Shown here: in pieces, positions 10,171 through 20,223 of the stretch
Numbering within the stretch: position 1 is the stretch's first letter
Layout: each line of letters opens with the position of its first letter
Source of the DNA: Candidatus Nitrosomaritimum khambatensis
GTDB lineage: Archaea > Thermoproteota > Nitrososphaeria > Nitrososphaerales > Nitrosopumilaceae
Length of the DNA: 44,056 nt
Direction: 5' to 3'
Assembly: GCA_011773785.1 (NCBI GenBank)
Contig: WVWY01000027.1
Coordinates: forward strand, 9,965-54,020
Notes under the pieces: model-generated
Told to the model about the DNA's origin: nothing
Seen by the model: only the letters and a program-made list of their open reading frames with translations
The model's database searches: none
Translations under genes and position numbers: made by a program

Positions 10171-10683
10171 ATGGACTATAAAGTACAAGATGTTGAAACC
10201 GCATTTGATGGTGAAATAACAGAAAATCTTGGAAACAATGAATATTTAATTAAAATCAACAACAATGATCATCAAATCAAAATTTTAAACATGGATGCAA
10301 AAGGAATTGAATTTTTACTAAACCAAAAATATCACAAAGCAAAATATCTTGAAAATAATACCAATGAAATGAATTTAGTCATTGACAATGTTCCAATCAC
10401 AATAAACATGCACACTAATCTTGATGAAATTGTTTACAAAAACTCTGGAGGTGGTGGTGAAGGCGCAGCTCAATTAGCATTGAAGAGTCAAATTCCAGGC
10501 AAAGTTGTTTCAATCGCAGTTAACGAAGGTGATTCTATTAACAACGGAGATGTTGTATGTACATTAGAATCCATGAAAATGCAAGTCGCCGTAAAAGCTC
10601 ATAAATCTGGTTCAATAAAGTCAATCAAAATTAAAGAAGGAAGTTCCGTCGCTAAAGGCGACTTGATTGCAGAAATAGAATAA
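10171..10683 (+). CDS. Biotin carboxyl carrier protein subunit
   Basis: C-terminal biotinyl domain with LESMKMQ biotinylation motif. Confidence 0.9.
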   Translation: MDYKVQDVETAFDGEITENLGNNEYLIKINNNDHQIKILNMDAKGIEFLLNQKYHKAKYLENNTNEMNLVIDNVPITINMHTNLDEIVYKNSGGGGEGAAQLALKSQIPGKVVSIAVNEGDSINNGDVVCTLESMKMQVAVKAHKSGSIKSIKIKEGSSVAKGDLIAEIE

Positions 10684-10697
10684 AAAATTAAGATTCC

Positions 10698-11162
10698 TTA
10701 TTTGAGGAATTCTTTAATTTCGTCATAGTTTGGTTCCTTTAACGGATCTTCTGATACCCATTTGTAACCTATCTTACCATCTTCATTAATTACAAATACA
10801 GAACGCTTAGCTGCATTGTAATCTTTGATATGCAACAAGTCTTTCATCAGTATATCATAATCACGGATGGTTTTACTGTTGTAATCTCCTAACAATGGAA
10901 AATTGAAATTGTGTTTTTCTGCAAATGCTTTATTTGCAAATGGTCCATCATTACTTACTGCTATTACTTGTGCATTAAGATTTGACAACTCTTGCCAAGA
11001 GTCTCTAAATGTACACAATTCATTTTCACATACTGGAGAACTTGCTGCTACAAAAAAAGACAGTACTATTTTTTTCCCTTTGAATTCATCCAAAGTCCTC
11101 ATTTTTAATTCTGTGTCAGGAAGTTCAAAGTTAGGAGCTACATCTCCAACATTCAATGACAT
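10698..11162 (-). CDS. Peroxiredoxin (AhpC/TSA family)
   Basis: VGDVAPNFELPDTE, SSPVCENELCTFRDSW, RSVFVINEDGKIGYKW. Confidence 0.88.
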   Translation of the reverse strand: MSLNVGDVAPNFELPDTELKMRTLDEFKGKKIVLSFFVAASSPVCENELCTFRDSWQELSNLNAQVIAVSNDGPFANKAFAEKHNFNFPLLGDYNSKTIRDYDILMKDLLHIKDYNAAKRSVFVINEDGKIGYKWVSEDPLKEPNYDEIKEFLK

Positions 11163-11277
11163 GATCGCTCCTAGTCGTTATCCTATAAAGTACTTTACAA
11201 AAAATTGATTTTTTCAAAAAATATGACAAAAAAAATGTGCATAGATTTTTATACAAAAACCTGGGTTCAAAGCTAAA

Positions 11278-11652
11278 TTGGTCGGGGAATTAGCGGGCAG
11301 TTATAGTACCGTGGTATTGATGTTTGGCTTTGCTGTTGCAGCAATGGCACCCGCATTACTGATCTCTAGAATGGTTTACCCTCGAAAAAGGAGTAATCCA
11401 GTAAAATTTCTGCCAATGGAGTGTGGACAGGTTCCGTCAGGTGAAGGACGAACTCACTTTATGATGCAGTATTATGCGTACATTTTGATGTTTGTAATAT
11501 TTGATGTAGTTGCAATTTTCCTTTATGCTTGGGGTAGTACAATCCTGTATCTTCCCAAGGAAGCCACTCTTCCAATCATCGGATTTTTGGCAATAATATT
11601 TGGAGCAATGGCGTTTGCTTTACAACAATCAGGGAGGAGAAATATTTGGTAG
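11278..11652 (+). CDS. nuoA: NADH-quinone oxidoreductase subunit A-like
   Basis: Membrane protein with PVKFLPMECGQVPSGEGRTHFMMQYY; first gene of the complex I cluster; TTG start. Confidence 0.88.
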   Translation: MVGELAGSYSTVVLMFGFAVAAMAPALLISRMVYPRKRSNPVKFLPMECGQVPSGEGRTHFMMQYYAYILMFVIFDVVAIFLYAWGSTILYLPKEATLPIIGFLAIIFGAMAFALQQSGRRNIW

Positions 11653-11692
11653 TTATTTATACAAATCAAAATTACAATTGGGAGGGACTAAT

Positions 11693-12217
11693 TTGATCAA
11701 AGATCTAGTTACGCCACAAAATGCCAATGTCTTTGTCGGAAAACTTGGTGATATTTTAGAAAAAGCCATTGACAAACCATTAGGTTATGCAATCAATTGG
11801 GGTAGAATTTGGTCCCTATGGCCTGTACACATTGAAACAGCTTGTTGTAGTGTTGAATTTGGAGCAGCATCCAGTCCAAGATACGACGTCGAACGATTTG
11901 GAATCATTGAAGCCTTTGGATCACTTAGACAATGTGATCTTGTTGTAGTTCAAGGAACTATTACCAGAAAAATGGCACCACGTTTACGTTTAGTTTATGA
12001 TCAAATGCCAGAACCAAAATACGTTATTGCAATGGGAGCTTGTGCCATCACAGGAGGATTGTATTTTGATTCATACAATGTACTTCCAGGAATTGATGGT
12101 GTACTTCCAGTAGATGTGTATGTACCAGGTTGTCCACCTAGACCTGAAACTCTTATTCAAGGATGTATGTTGTTGCAAGAAAAAATCAAGAGGATGAAGG
12201 CTAGGAAGTTTGTATAA
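11693..12217 (+). CDS. nuoB: NADH-quinone oxidoreductase subunit B-like
   Basis: HIETACCSVEFGA, GTITRKMAPRLRLVYDQMPEPKYVIAMGACAITGG, VPGCPPRPE; TTG start with GGGAGGG upstream preferred over the 11600 start. Confidence 0.92.
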   Translation: MIKDLVTPQNANVFVGKLGDILEKAIDKPLGYAINWGRIWSLWPVHIETACCSVEFGAASSPRYDVERFGIIEAFGSLRQCDLVVVQGTITRKMAPRLRLVYDQMPEPKYVIAMGACAITGGLYFDSYNVLPGIDGVLPVDVYVPGCPPRPETLIQGCMLLQEKIKRMKARKFV

Positions 12218-12849
12218 TGAGTTCAGATCCAGAAAAAGAGCCAATTGAAAAAAAATCAGAGGAACAAAAATCCTCTGAAGATAAACCCGCTGCTGCAAAG
12301 CCAACTCCCAAACCCGCTGCTACAAAGCCAGCTGCTAAAAAAGAGGAGCCTGAATTACCTGCCTTTGAGAAGGGACTAGCAGATAAAATCACAGAAAAAT
12401 TTGGGGAAAAGACAACAGTCTCGTATGTAAAACCAGATAGAATTGGAATTAAAGTCGGAAAAGATGATCTTCATGATGTGGCAGAGTTTGCAAGAGATGT
12501 TCTAAATTATGATCATGTGGAGTCAGTTGCAGGAGTCGATTATCCATCCGATAAAGAAATTGAAGTCGTATACCATCTGAGTTCCTACACAGATCCTACT
12601 TTATCCAGACAAGTTCTTGAATTAGCAACAAGGGCTCAACGAGAAGAGGATCCAATTCCAGGTAATGATGCAACCAAACTAAAGAGTCTTAGAGATGTAT
12701 TTTACAGTGTAGAATTTCATGAAAGAGAAGTTTTTGAAATGTTAGGTGTTTACTTTGAAGGTCATCCAGATAACAGAAGATTACTTTTGCCCGAAGATTG
12801 GGCAGACTTGCCACCTCTAAGAAAAGACTTTAGGATTAAGGGTAGATAA
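12217..12849 (+). CDS. nuoC: NADH-quinone oxidoreductase subunit C-like
   Basis: EREVFEMLGVYFEGHPDNRRLLLPEDW; Pro/Ala/Lys-rich N-terminal extension. Confidence 0.9.
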   Translation: MSSDPEKEPIEKKSEEQKSSEDKPAAAKPTPKPAATKPAAKKEEPELPAFEKGLADKITEKFGEKTTVSYVKPDRIGIKVGKDDLHDVAEFARDVLNYDHVESVAGVDYPSDKEIEVVYHLSSYTDPTLSRQVLELATRAQREEDPIPGNDATKLKSLRDVFYSVEFHEREVFEMLGVYFEGHPDNRRLLLPEDWADLPPLRKDFRIKGR

Positions 12850-12851
12850 AA

Positions 12852-13988
12852 ATGAGTTCTCCGACATTACCACCAGGATTAGCAATTCAAAAAGCCGATG
12901 AGAGAATTATGACTCTCAATGTAGGACCACAACATCCCGGTTCTGGTCATATGAGAATTGTTGTCCAAATCGATGGTGATCAAATTGTTGCATGTGATCC
13001 TGACCCAGGATATGTTCATCGCGGTGAAGAAAAAATGGCAGAATATAGAAACTATACTCTAAACGTTCCACATCTTGAAAGACCTGTTATACATGACTCT
13101 TGTAATATTTTGTATCCTTATGTTTTAGCATCAGAAGAATTGTTGGGACTCGAAATTCCAGAACGAGCTAAATACATTCGAGTTATTGCATCAGAACTAA
13201 ACAGATGTATTTACATTCAATATTGGCTTGCCATTTATGGAATCTTTTTGGGTCATTCTACAATGTTCATGTGGCCTGCAGGTGACCGTGAACTCTTAAT
13301 CGATCTTATGGAAAAAATGACCGGGGCAAGAGTAACCCACTCTTATTTTATTCCAGGAGGAATCAGAAACGACTTACCTGCCAACTTTGAAGATGTTTGT
13401 CTAAGACAAGTGAATTATTTTGAAAAAAGAATTAAAGAATATGCTGATGTCTTTTATGAAAACCCTATTCTAATTTCAAGGACAGCAAATACCGGTGTTC
13501 TTACCAGAGAAAATGCGATTAGACTTGGAACAACAGGTTCTGTTCTTCGTGCAAGTGGAATTGATTATGATGTAAGAAAGAAAGAGCCCTATGACGTCTA
13601 TGATGAATTAGATTTTGAAACTCCTGTATTGAAGGATGGAGATTCTTATGCAAGATCCAGAATTCCATGGCTTGACATGATGGAAAGTTGCAGGATTATC
13701 AGAGATGCATTACAAAAAATGCCAAAGTCCGGCTCTGTAAGAGTCAAACTAAAACCAAATCCAAAAGGAGAACTTGGTTCGGTTTACAAACGTATTGAAT
13801 CTGGAAGAGGTGCTCTTGGTTGTTACATTGTATCAGACAAAAAACCAGAACCTTACAGAGTAAAGCTTAGTGTACCTTCATTTAGAAATCTTATTGCAAT
13901 GCCACATCTTCTAATTGGAGAAAAACTTGGTAACATGCCATCAATTTATTGGAGTCTAAATTACTGGCCAGTGGAGGCGGATCGATAA
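12852..13988 (+). CDS. nuoD: NADH-quinone oxidoreductase subunit D-like
   Basis: LNVGPQHPGSGHMRIVVQIDGDQI, DPGYVHRGEEKMAE, SFRNLIAMPHLLIGEKLGNMPSIYWSLNYWPVEADR. Confidence 0.94.
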   Translation: MSSPTLPPGLAIQKADERIMTLNVGPQHPGSGHMRIVVQIDGDQIVACDPDPGYVHRGEEKMAEYRNYTLNVPHLERPVIHDSCNILYPYVLASEELLGLEIPERAKYIRVIASELNRCIYIQYWLAIYGIFLGHSTMFMWPAGDRELLIDLMEKMTGARVTHSYFIPGGIRNDLPANFEDVCLRQVNYFEKRIKEYADVFYENPILISRTANTGVLTRENAIRLGTTGSVLRASGIDYDVRKKEPYDVYDELDFETPVLKDGDSYARSRIPWLDMMESCRIIRDALQKMPKSGSVRVKLKPNPKGELGSVYKRIESGRGALGCYIVSDKKPEPYRVKLSVPSFRNLIAMPHLLIGEKLGNMPSIYWSLNYWPVEADR

Positions 13989-15287
13989 ATGTCAATTATT
14001 GCACCAAAATTCAAGTTAAGTGAATTTATCAAATCGATTCTTGATAATATATTTTGGATTCTCTTAATCCTAACTTTAATTGGTCTTCCAGCAATCCAAT
14101 TTATTCTATTTTACATAGAGATGCCAGTAATTAATGGCGAGCTACTCACACCATTTTTGGCATTGACTTGGTTGGCCGACCCATCCAGATCAATACCAAT
14201 TATCAAGGCGTTTATGACAACTGATTTGTTCAGAATCGCCGCGTTTCCTGGATTTGGTTTTGCCGCTTTGATTGCAGCCGGAACAATTTTTGTTGAAAGA
14301 AAGATGTTAGCCAAGCTTCAACTAAGAGTAGGGCCATTTTATTGTGGAAAGGTAGAAGGAATTTTACAATTAATGGGAGATGGATTAAAATTAATTTCAA
14401 AAGAAATTATTATTCCTGCAAAAGCCGACAAACCTTTGTTTTGGGCAGCACCGGTCTTGTTTGTAGCAACAGCTGCAGCATTTGTAGCATTGATTCCAGT
14501 TGCACCAGGTTGGGTTGTTGCTGATATAGATGTAGGATTATTAGCGGTATTTGCTGTAATTGGATTCTTCCCAGTTATCACAATTCTTTCTGCATGGTCG
14601 GCAAACAGTAAATTCCCATTCATTGGAGGAATTAGAGCACTTTACCAAATGGTATCCTTTGAAATTCCATTAATTCTTTCATTACTTGGCGTTGTAATTC
14701 TTACAGGAACTTTGAATTTATCAGAGATTGCCGCAAGTCAATCAAGCTTCCCATGGATAATTTTCCTTCCAGTAGGAGCTATTGTATTTTTCATTACAAT
14801 GTTGGCTGAGCTTGAAAGAATCCCATTTGACTTGCCTGAAGCAGAAAGTGAGATCGTTGCAGGATGGTTGACTGAATTTTCTGGTATGATGTATGGTCTT
14901 GTGCAATTAGGAACTTATTTGAAATTGTATGCATTTGCAGCACTCTTTGTTGTGTTATTCTTAGGAGGTTGGAACGGACCAATGCTTTGGCCTCCATTCC
15001 CTGAGGAAATTATTACTGAAGGAATTGAGTTAGGTCCAGTAACCGCGCAATTCCCAGGACTTCCAATACTAACTCAAGAGATGATTAATGGAACTCTTTG
15101 GTTTGTTCTAAAAACTGTTGGAGTTATCTTCTTCATACTTTTGCCAAGAGGTGTATTCCCAAGAATTAGAGTTGACTTGTTACTTGACTTGGGTTGGAAG
15201 AAATTAATCGGCCTAGCATTCGTTAACATCTTTATAGCACTGGGCTTGCTTTATGCTGGAATCTTGGGACCAGGAGGTATTTTCTAA
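13989..15287 (+). CDS. nuoH: NADH-quinone oxidoreductase subunit H-like
   Basis: ERKMLAKLQLRVGP, LQLMGDGLKLISKE, ELERIPFDLPEAESEIVAGWLTEFSGM. Confidence 0.94.
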   Translation: MSIIAPKFKLSEFIKSILDNIFWILLILTLIGLPAIQFILFYIEMPVINGELLTPFLALTWLADPSRSIPIIKAFMTTDLFRIAAFPGFGFAALIAAGTIFVERKMLAKLQLRVGPFYCGKVEGILQLMGDGLKLISKEIIIPAKADKPLFWAAPVLFVATAAAFVALIPVAPGWVVADIDVGLLAVFAVIGFFPVITILSAWSANSKFPFIGGIRALYQMVSFEIPLILSLLGVVILTGTLNLSEIAASQSSFPWIIFLPVGAIVFFITMLAELERIPFDLPEAESEIVAGWLTEFSGMMYGLVQLGTYLKLYAFAALFVVLFLGGWNGPMLWPPFPEEIITEGIELGPVTAQFPGLPILTQEMINGTLWFVLKTVGVIFFILLPRGVFPRIRVDLLLDLGWKKLIGLAFVNIFIALGLLYAGILGPGGIF

Positions 15288-15784
15288 TGGGAACAGCTAC
15301 TGGAATTATCAAGGCATTAAATTCTGGAATTAAGCACATTGCTCTAAAACGATTTACACTAAGATATCCTGAAGAGAAATTAAAATTCGTAGGAGATGGT
15401 TATCAATTTGATCCATCCACTGGAGTAGGAATTGCAGGTCTAAAGGGGCGACACATGCTATTCCATGATCATTGTACAGGATGCCAACTATGTTCAATTG
15501 CATGTGAAGGAGTTGCAGAAGCCATCGGAATGGTAAAGGTTCCAGAAGAATGGAAACAAAATAAAAAATCTATCATGCCTCAGATTGATTACGGTAAATG
15601 TGTTTTTTGTGGACTTTGTGTTGATGCATGTCCATTTTATGCATTGTACATGACAAACGACTACGAACTTTCTTCTTTTAGTAAAGAGGGATTAATCTAC
15701 ACTCCTGCTCAATTGGCAGTAAAACCAAGTCTAGATCAAGATGTTGAGATACAAATTTCTTCACGAGGTGCGACTCATGGCTGA
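15287..15784 (+). CDS. nuoI: NADH-quinone oxidoreductase subunit I-like (2x 4Fe-4S)
   Basis: CTGCQLCSIAC and CVFCGLCVDACP motifs. Confidence 0.92.
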   Translation: MGTATGIIKALNSGIKHIALKRFTLRYPEEKLKFVGDGYQFDPSTGVGIAGLKGRHMLFHDHCTGCQLCSIACEGVAEAIGMVKVPEEWKQNKKSIMPQIDYGKCVFCGLCVDACPFYALYMTNDYELSSFSKEGLIYTPAQLAVKPSLDQDVEIQISSRGATHG

Positions 15785-16289
15785 TGCTGTTTTTCTTGCT
15801 CTAAGTGTAATTACAATTGGCAGTGCAATAGCTGCTCTTGAATTAAGATCATTAGTTTATGGTTCTATTGCCTTAATGGGGACTTTGGGTGGAGTTGCAG
15901 GCTTTTTCTTACTTTTGGATTCACCTTTTGTTGCAATGTTTCAGGTTGCAGTCTATATCGGCTCAATAGCGGTTTTAATTTTGTTTACAGTCATGTTGGT
16001 AAAAAGAGAACTTATTTTCAAAAAAATTGAAGACAAGAGACGAAAATTTGCAGGAATTGGATTAATGCTAGTATTAATGGTAGGGTTGGGAGCAGTTGTA
16101 TTAGATTCAGGAATTAAAGAAATCACAACTGATGAACCACCAGTTGACTTTAGAGAAATTGGTACTGACTTTTTGACATATTATTGGCCTGCTTTGATTT
16201 TGATGGCCCTGATTTTATCAGGAGCTGTAACAGGCGCCTTAGTTTTAGCTAGACGGGTAGATGAGGAGAATGGTCAACGAGTTAAGTGA
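15777..16289 (+). CDS. nuoJ: NADH-quinone oxidoreductase subunit J-like
   Basis: Hydrophobic; FVAMFQVAVYIGSIAVLILFTVMLVKRE; ATG at 15777 overlaps the nuoI end. Confidence 0.9.
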   Translation: MADAVFLALSVITIGSAIAALELRSLVYGSIALMGTLGGVAGFFLLLDSPFVAMFQVAVYIGSIAVLILFTVMLVKRELIFKKIEDKRRKFAGIGLMLVLMVGLGAVVLDSGIKEITTDEPPVDFREIGTDFLTYYWPALILMALILSGAVTGALVLARRVDEENGQRVK

Positions 16290-16575
16290 GTTTGTACTAG
16301 TATCTGTTGCCCTTTTGGGTATTGGGATTTACGGCCTTGCTGTAAAACGAAATTTTATTCGAATGTTATTTGCCGTTGAAATTGTAATCAATGCTGCTAA
16401 CCTTAACATGGTTGCCTTTGGCCGTTTCTTACCTCATAGTGGAGGTCAAACATTGGCATTGTTTTCAATAGCCATTGCTGCTGCAGAGGTTGCTGTAGGA
16501 CTTGCTTTGATTATTGTTGCATATAGAATGTATCATAATATCGATATTGCTGACTTTAGGAGCCTGAAAGGATAA
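16270..16575 (+). CDS. nuoK: NADH-quinone oxidoreductase subunit K-like
   Basis: LLGIGIYGLAVKRNFIRMLFAVEIVINAANLN; ATG 16261 or 16270. Confidence 0.9.
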   Translation: MVNELSEFVLVSVALLGIGIYGLAVKRNFIRMLFAVEIVINAANLNMVAFGRFLPHSGGQTLALFSIAIAAAEVAVGLALIIVAYRMYHNIDIADFRSLKG

Positions 16576-18128
16576 TGGAATACGCACTCTTACAGGCAGT
16601 TTTCATTCCTCTACTGTTATCTCCTGTGGCCTATATTCTTGGAAGAAAAATGGGTCCAAACGCTGCTATGTGGTTTACTTTTGCAGTTTTACTTTACACA
16701 ACAGTTTTGGTAATTCAAGCTGCAATGGGTGGAACAACAGAGGAACACTATCCATGGACTGACTTGTTTGGTGAATTTGGTTTCTTGATGGATGGTCTAG
16801 CATCTCCATTTGCAATCATGATTTACGTTCTAAGTCTGATTCTTGTTCTTTATTCAAAACCATACATGATTCACAGATTCCATGAACAATTTGAAGAAGA
16901 ACAAAAAGAACTTCAAGCAGCTGGCGGACAATCAACTGTTGTAGAATCAAGATCACTTACTGACTATGTGAATGCCAAATCTGGACTTTACTTTGCCCTT
17001 TACCTTGTATTTGCAATGGGAATGCTTGGAACAGTTCTTGCAACAAACCTGATTGAATTTTACATCTTCTTTGAGGTTATGTTGATTCCAGGTTTCTTCT
17101 TAGTAGCAATATGGGGTGATGGCCCAAGAAGAAAGATTGGTTTGATGTTCTTGTTCTGGACACATGCTGGAGCAGTAGTTTTGTTATTGGGATTTTTAAT
17201 GATTGGTCTTACAATTGGAAGCTTTGATTTTGCAGATATTCGAGAATCTGAAATCCCACAAGACATTGTTTTGATTTCAGCAATAGCAATCGCAATTGGT
17301 CTTGGTGTCAAACTTGCAGTCTTTATTTTCCATATTTGGCTACCTTATGTTCACGGTTCGGCACCTACTCCAATTAGTGCCCTTTTGTCACCTGCTATGA
17401 TCGGTATTGGTGCATACGGTATTTTCAGATTAATCGTTGAATTTTTACCGGCAACTTTTGCTGAACTCTCTATTTGGTTCCACATTTGGGGCCTTGTCAC
17501 TATGATTTATGGTGGTGCAATGGCTCTAATGCAAGATGATATCAAACGACTCTTAGCATATTCTAGTATCAGCCAAATGGGTTACATCCTATTTGGAATT
17601 GGTTCCATGTCTGTTCTTGGCCTCGCTGGTGCAGAGATGATGTATGTAACTCACGCTCTTGGAAAAGGCATTCTCTTCATGATGGCTGGAATTATTATTG
17701 TTAAAGTTGGTACACGAAGCATTTCCAAATTAGGTGGTCTTGCAGGGAAAATGCCAATAACTGCCGTTTGTGCTGTTATTGGTGCCTTAACAATAATGGG
17801 CGTTCCACCAACAAGTGGATTCATGGGAGAATGGATTCTATTTTACGGTGCTCTGGAAACTGCTATTGAAGAAGGTTCCACAGTTAGAGCAGTTACATTT
17901 GGATTAGGATTGGTGGCCACTGCCCTAACAATGTCATATATGCTTTGGATGTTAAAGAGAGTCTTCTTTGGTAAGACCCCAGAGCATCTTGAGAATGTGA
18001 AGGAAGGTAGTTGGTACATGACCGCACCAATGATGGTTCTTGCAGGCTTTACCGTTGTAGTTGGAATTTATCCTGATATTTTCTTACAAACAATCATTCC
18101 ATACATGCAGGGAGTGTTAGGAGTATAG
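16575..18128 (+). CDS. nuoM: NADH-quinone oxidoreductase subunit M-like
   Basis: Antiporter-like membrane subunit; FHIWLPYVHGSAPTPISALLS, LLAYSSISQMGYILFG. Confidence 0.92.
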   Translation: MEYALLQAVFIPLLLSPVAYILGRKMGPNAAMWFTFAVLLYTTVLVIQAAMGGTTEEHYPWTDLFGEFGFLMDGLASPFAIMIYVLSLILVLYSKPYMIHRFHEQFEEEQKELQAAGGQSTVVESRSLTDYVNAKSGLYFALYLVFAMGMLGTVLATNLIEFYIFFEVMLIPGFFLVAIWGDGPRRKIGLMFLFWTHAGAVVLLLGFLMIGLTIGSFDFADIRESEIPQDIVLISAIAIAIGLGVKLAVFIFHIWLPYVHGSAPTPISALLSPAMIGIGAYGIFRLIVEFLPATFAELSIWFHIWGLVTMIYGGAMALMQDDIKRLLAYSSISQMGYILFGIGSMSVLGLAGAEMMYVTHALGKGILFMMAGIIIVKVGTRSISKLGGLAGKMPITAVCAVIGALTIMGVPPTSGFMGEWILFYGALETAIEEGSTVRAVTFGLGLVATALTMSYMLWMLKRVFFGKTPEHLENVKEGSWYMTAPMMVLAGFTVVVGIYPDIFLQTIIPYMQGVLGV

Positions 18129-18131
18129 ACT

Positions 18132-20210
18132 ATGGCGACAGAGACTATGGGTCTACCATTTGAAGCAACATCTGCAGCAGCTTGGTTAGTTTGGATTTTA
18201 CCATTTGTTGCGGCTTTAATTATGCCAGCTGTGGGAAAGGCATCTAAAAAATTCACTGGATACGTTGCAGTTGGATTTGCATTAATGAGTGCTGTATCGG
18301 CAGCATCACTTTTACCAGTAACTCTAGATGCAAGTGAGATTCATCATCAAATTACTTGGATTGAAGCTATTGGATTGAAGGGAGGAGTTCTTGCAGATCC
18401 ACTATCTGTAATTATGGCAAATGTTGTTGGTTGGATTTCCTTCTTGATTATGATTTACAGTACTGGATACATGAAAGGAGACAAAGACATTACTAGATTC
18501 TGGTTCTGGATGATGTTCTTTATTGGTTCAATGCAAATTATTGTTTTATCAGACAACTTACTTCAAGTCTTCTTTGGATGGGAAGGTGTTGGTCTTGCTT
18601 CATATGCCCTTATCAGTTTCTGGTATAGAGACAAAAAGAAAGATCATGTTGGTACTGAAGGCAGAACAGTTTTAGGTCTTCTAGATTATTATGCACCTAC
18701 ACATGCTGGTATGAAGGCTTTCATCATGACAAAGGTCGGAGATGTTATGATGATAGCAGGTATGTTATTGATCTTTTTGTTTGCAGGTACTTTTGGATTT
18801 AAAGAATTAATGGGCGACTTGGGATGGGCCGAAGCCATGAGTGCTCAAGGATTGTTGGTTCCTGCATTTGTGTTAATTTTCGGTGGGGCTGTAGGAAAAT
18901 CTGCTCAATTCCCACTAAATGAATGGCTCTTGGAGGCTATGACAGGTCCAACGGCAGTTTCTGCATTGATTCACGCAGCAACTATGGTTAAAGCAGGTGT
19001 ATTCCTTGTTGCCAGAATCGGACCAATCGTTTTTGCTTTGGCTGCAGCCGGAATCATGGCAGAACAATTCTTTGAAATAGTTGCATGGGTCGGCGCAATA
19101 ACGGCATTATTGCTTGCTACTCAAGGCATGGTAAATCAAGAAATTAAAAAAGTCCTTGCATATTCTACAGGTTCTCAGATAGGTTACATGATGATGGCCC
19201 TTGGAGTTGCAGGATTATCACATCAATATGTAGATGGTTATACCGCTGGATTCTTCCATTTGATTTCTCACGCAATGTTCAAAGCATCTCTCTTTATGGC
19301 GGCCGGTTCGCTTTTGCATGTTGTAGGTTCTAGATTCATGTCAGATATGGGTGGACTTAGAAAACATATGAAAAAGACATATGCCTTCATGTGGGCAGCA
19401 GGTCTTGGATTAATGGGAGCTCCATTTATTACAACAGGATTCTGGAGTAAAGATGCAATCTTTGCAGCTGTTTATGAATCTGGAAGTGAATGGGCATTAC
19501 CACTTTATGGAATTGCTATTTTGACTGCAATCATCACTGCGTTTTACACAACAAGAATGATGGGACTAGTCTTCTTTGGAAACAAGAGCAAACATATCGA
19601 AAAGATGGAAGAAGAAGGACACCATGTTCATGAAGCCACTTTGTCAATGTGGGTTCCATATGGAATTCTTGCAGTTCTAACAATTGGAATTGGATTAATC
19701 GGACTATCTGCTGAAGAAAATATTCATCATTTATTCGATGAATATCTTGATCATTCATTTGGCATTCACTCTGAACATTATGAGAATGGAGAATCAATCT
19801 TACCTGCTCCATTACAGGGACTCAACCCTGTTGCCTTAGGCTCATCGTTAGTTGCCTTTGCAATTGGAATTGGATTAGGGTATATCTTCTATATTGGACG
19901 TTGGGTTGATGCTACTAAATTTGTAAACTCTAACATTTTCTTTTATGCAATTCACAAAGTTATTCTAAACAGATGGTATCTAAACGCAATAATCTACTGG
20001 TGCTTCGTTGTAGCCCCTCTTTGGCTTGCAAGAGCAGTTTACAGGTACTTTGAGAAGACAGCAATTGACTATGGAATGAATGATGGATTCCAAAAGGCTG
20101 CTGGATGGGGTGCCAAAGTAGTACAGGGAACACAGACTGGTGTGACACAATCATACCTATTCGTATTTGGAGCAGGATTACTATTCATAATTCTGATTTT
20201 ACTGATATAG
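18132..20210 (+). CDS. nuoL: NADH-quinone oxidoreductase subunit L-like
   Basis: FFGWEGVGLASYALISFWY, FPLNEWLLEAMTGPTAVSALIHAATMVKAGVFLVAR, 692 aa. Confidence 0.92.
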   Translation: MATETMGLPFEATSAAAWLVWILPFVAALIMPAVGKASKKFTGYVAVGFALMSAVSAASLLPVTLDASEIHHQITWIEAIGLKGGVLADPLSVIMANVVGWISFLIMIYSTGYMKGDKDITRFWFWMMFFIGSMQIIVLSDNLLQVFFGWEGVGLASYALISFWYRDKKKDHVGTEGRTVLGLLDYYAPTHAGMKAFIMTKVGDVMMIAGMLLIFLFAGTFGFKELMGDLGWAEAMSAQGLLVPAFVLIFGGAVGKSAQFPLNEWLLEAMTGPTAVSALIHAATMVKAGVFLVARIGPIVFALAAAGIMAEQFFEIVAWVGAITALLLATQGMVNQEIKKVLAYSTGSQIGYMMMALGVAGLSHQYVDGYTAGFFHLISHAMFKASLFMAAGSLLHVVGSRFMSDMGGLRKHMKKTYAFMWAAGLGLMGAPFITTGFWSKDAIFAAVYESGSEWALPLYGIAILTAIITAFYTTRMMGLVFFGNKSKHIEKMEEEGHHVHEATLSMWVPYGILAVLTIGIGLIGLSAEENIHHLFDEYLDHSFGIHSEHYENGESILPAPLQGLNPVALGSSLVAFAIGIGLGYIFYIGRWVDATKFVNSNIFFYAIHKVILNRWYLNAIIYWCFVVAPLWLARAVYRYFEKTAIDYGMNDGFQKAAGWGAKVVQGTQTGVTQSYLFVFGAGLLFIILILLI

Positions 20211-20223
20211 GAGGAAAAATGAG

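Noticed and set aside
14339-14623. Antisense Ala/Asn/Thr-rich ORF within nuoH
   Set aside because: Composition reflects reverse reading of hydrophobic membrane-protein codons.
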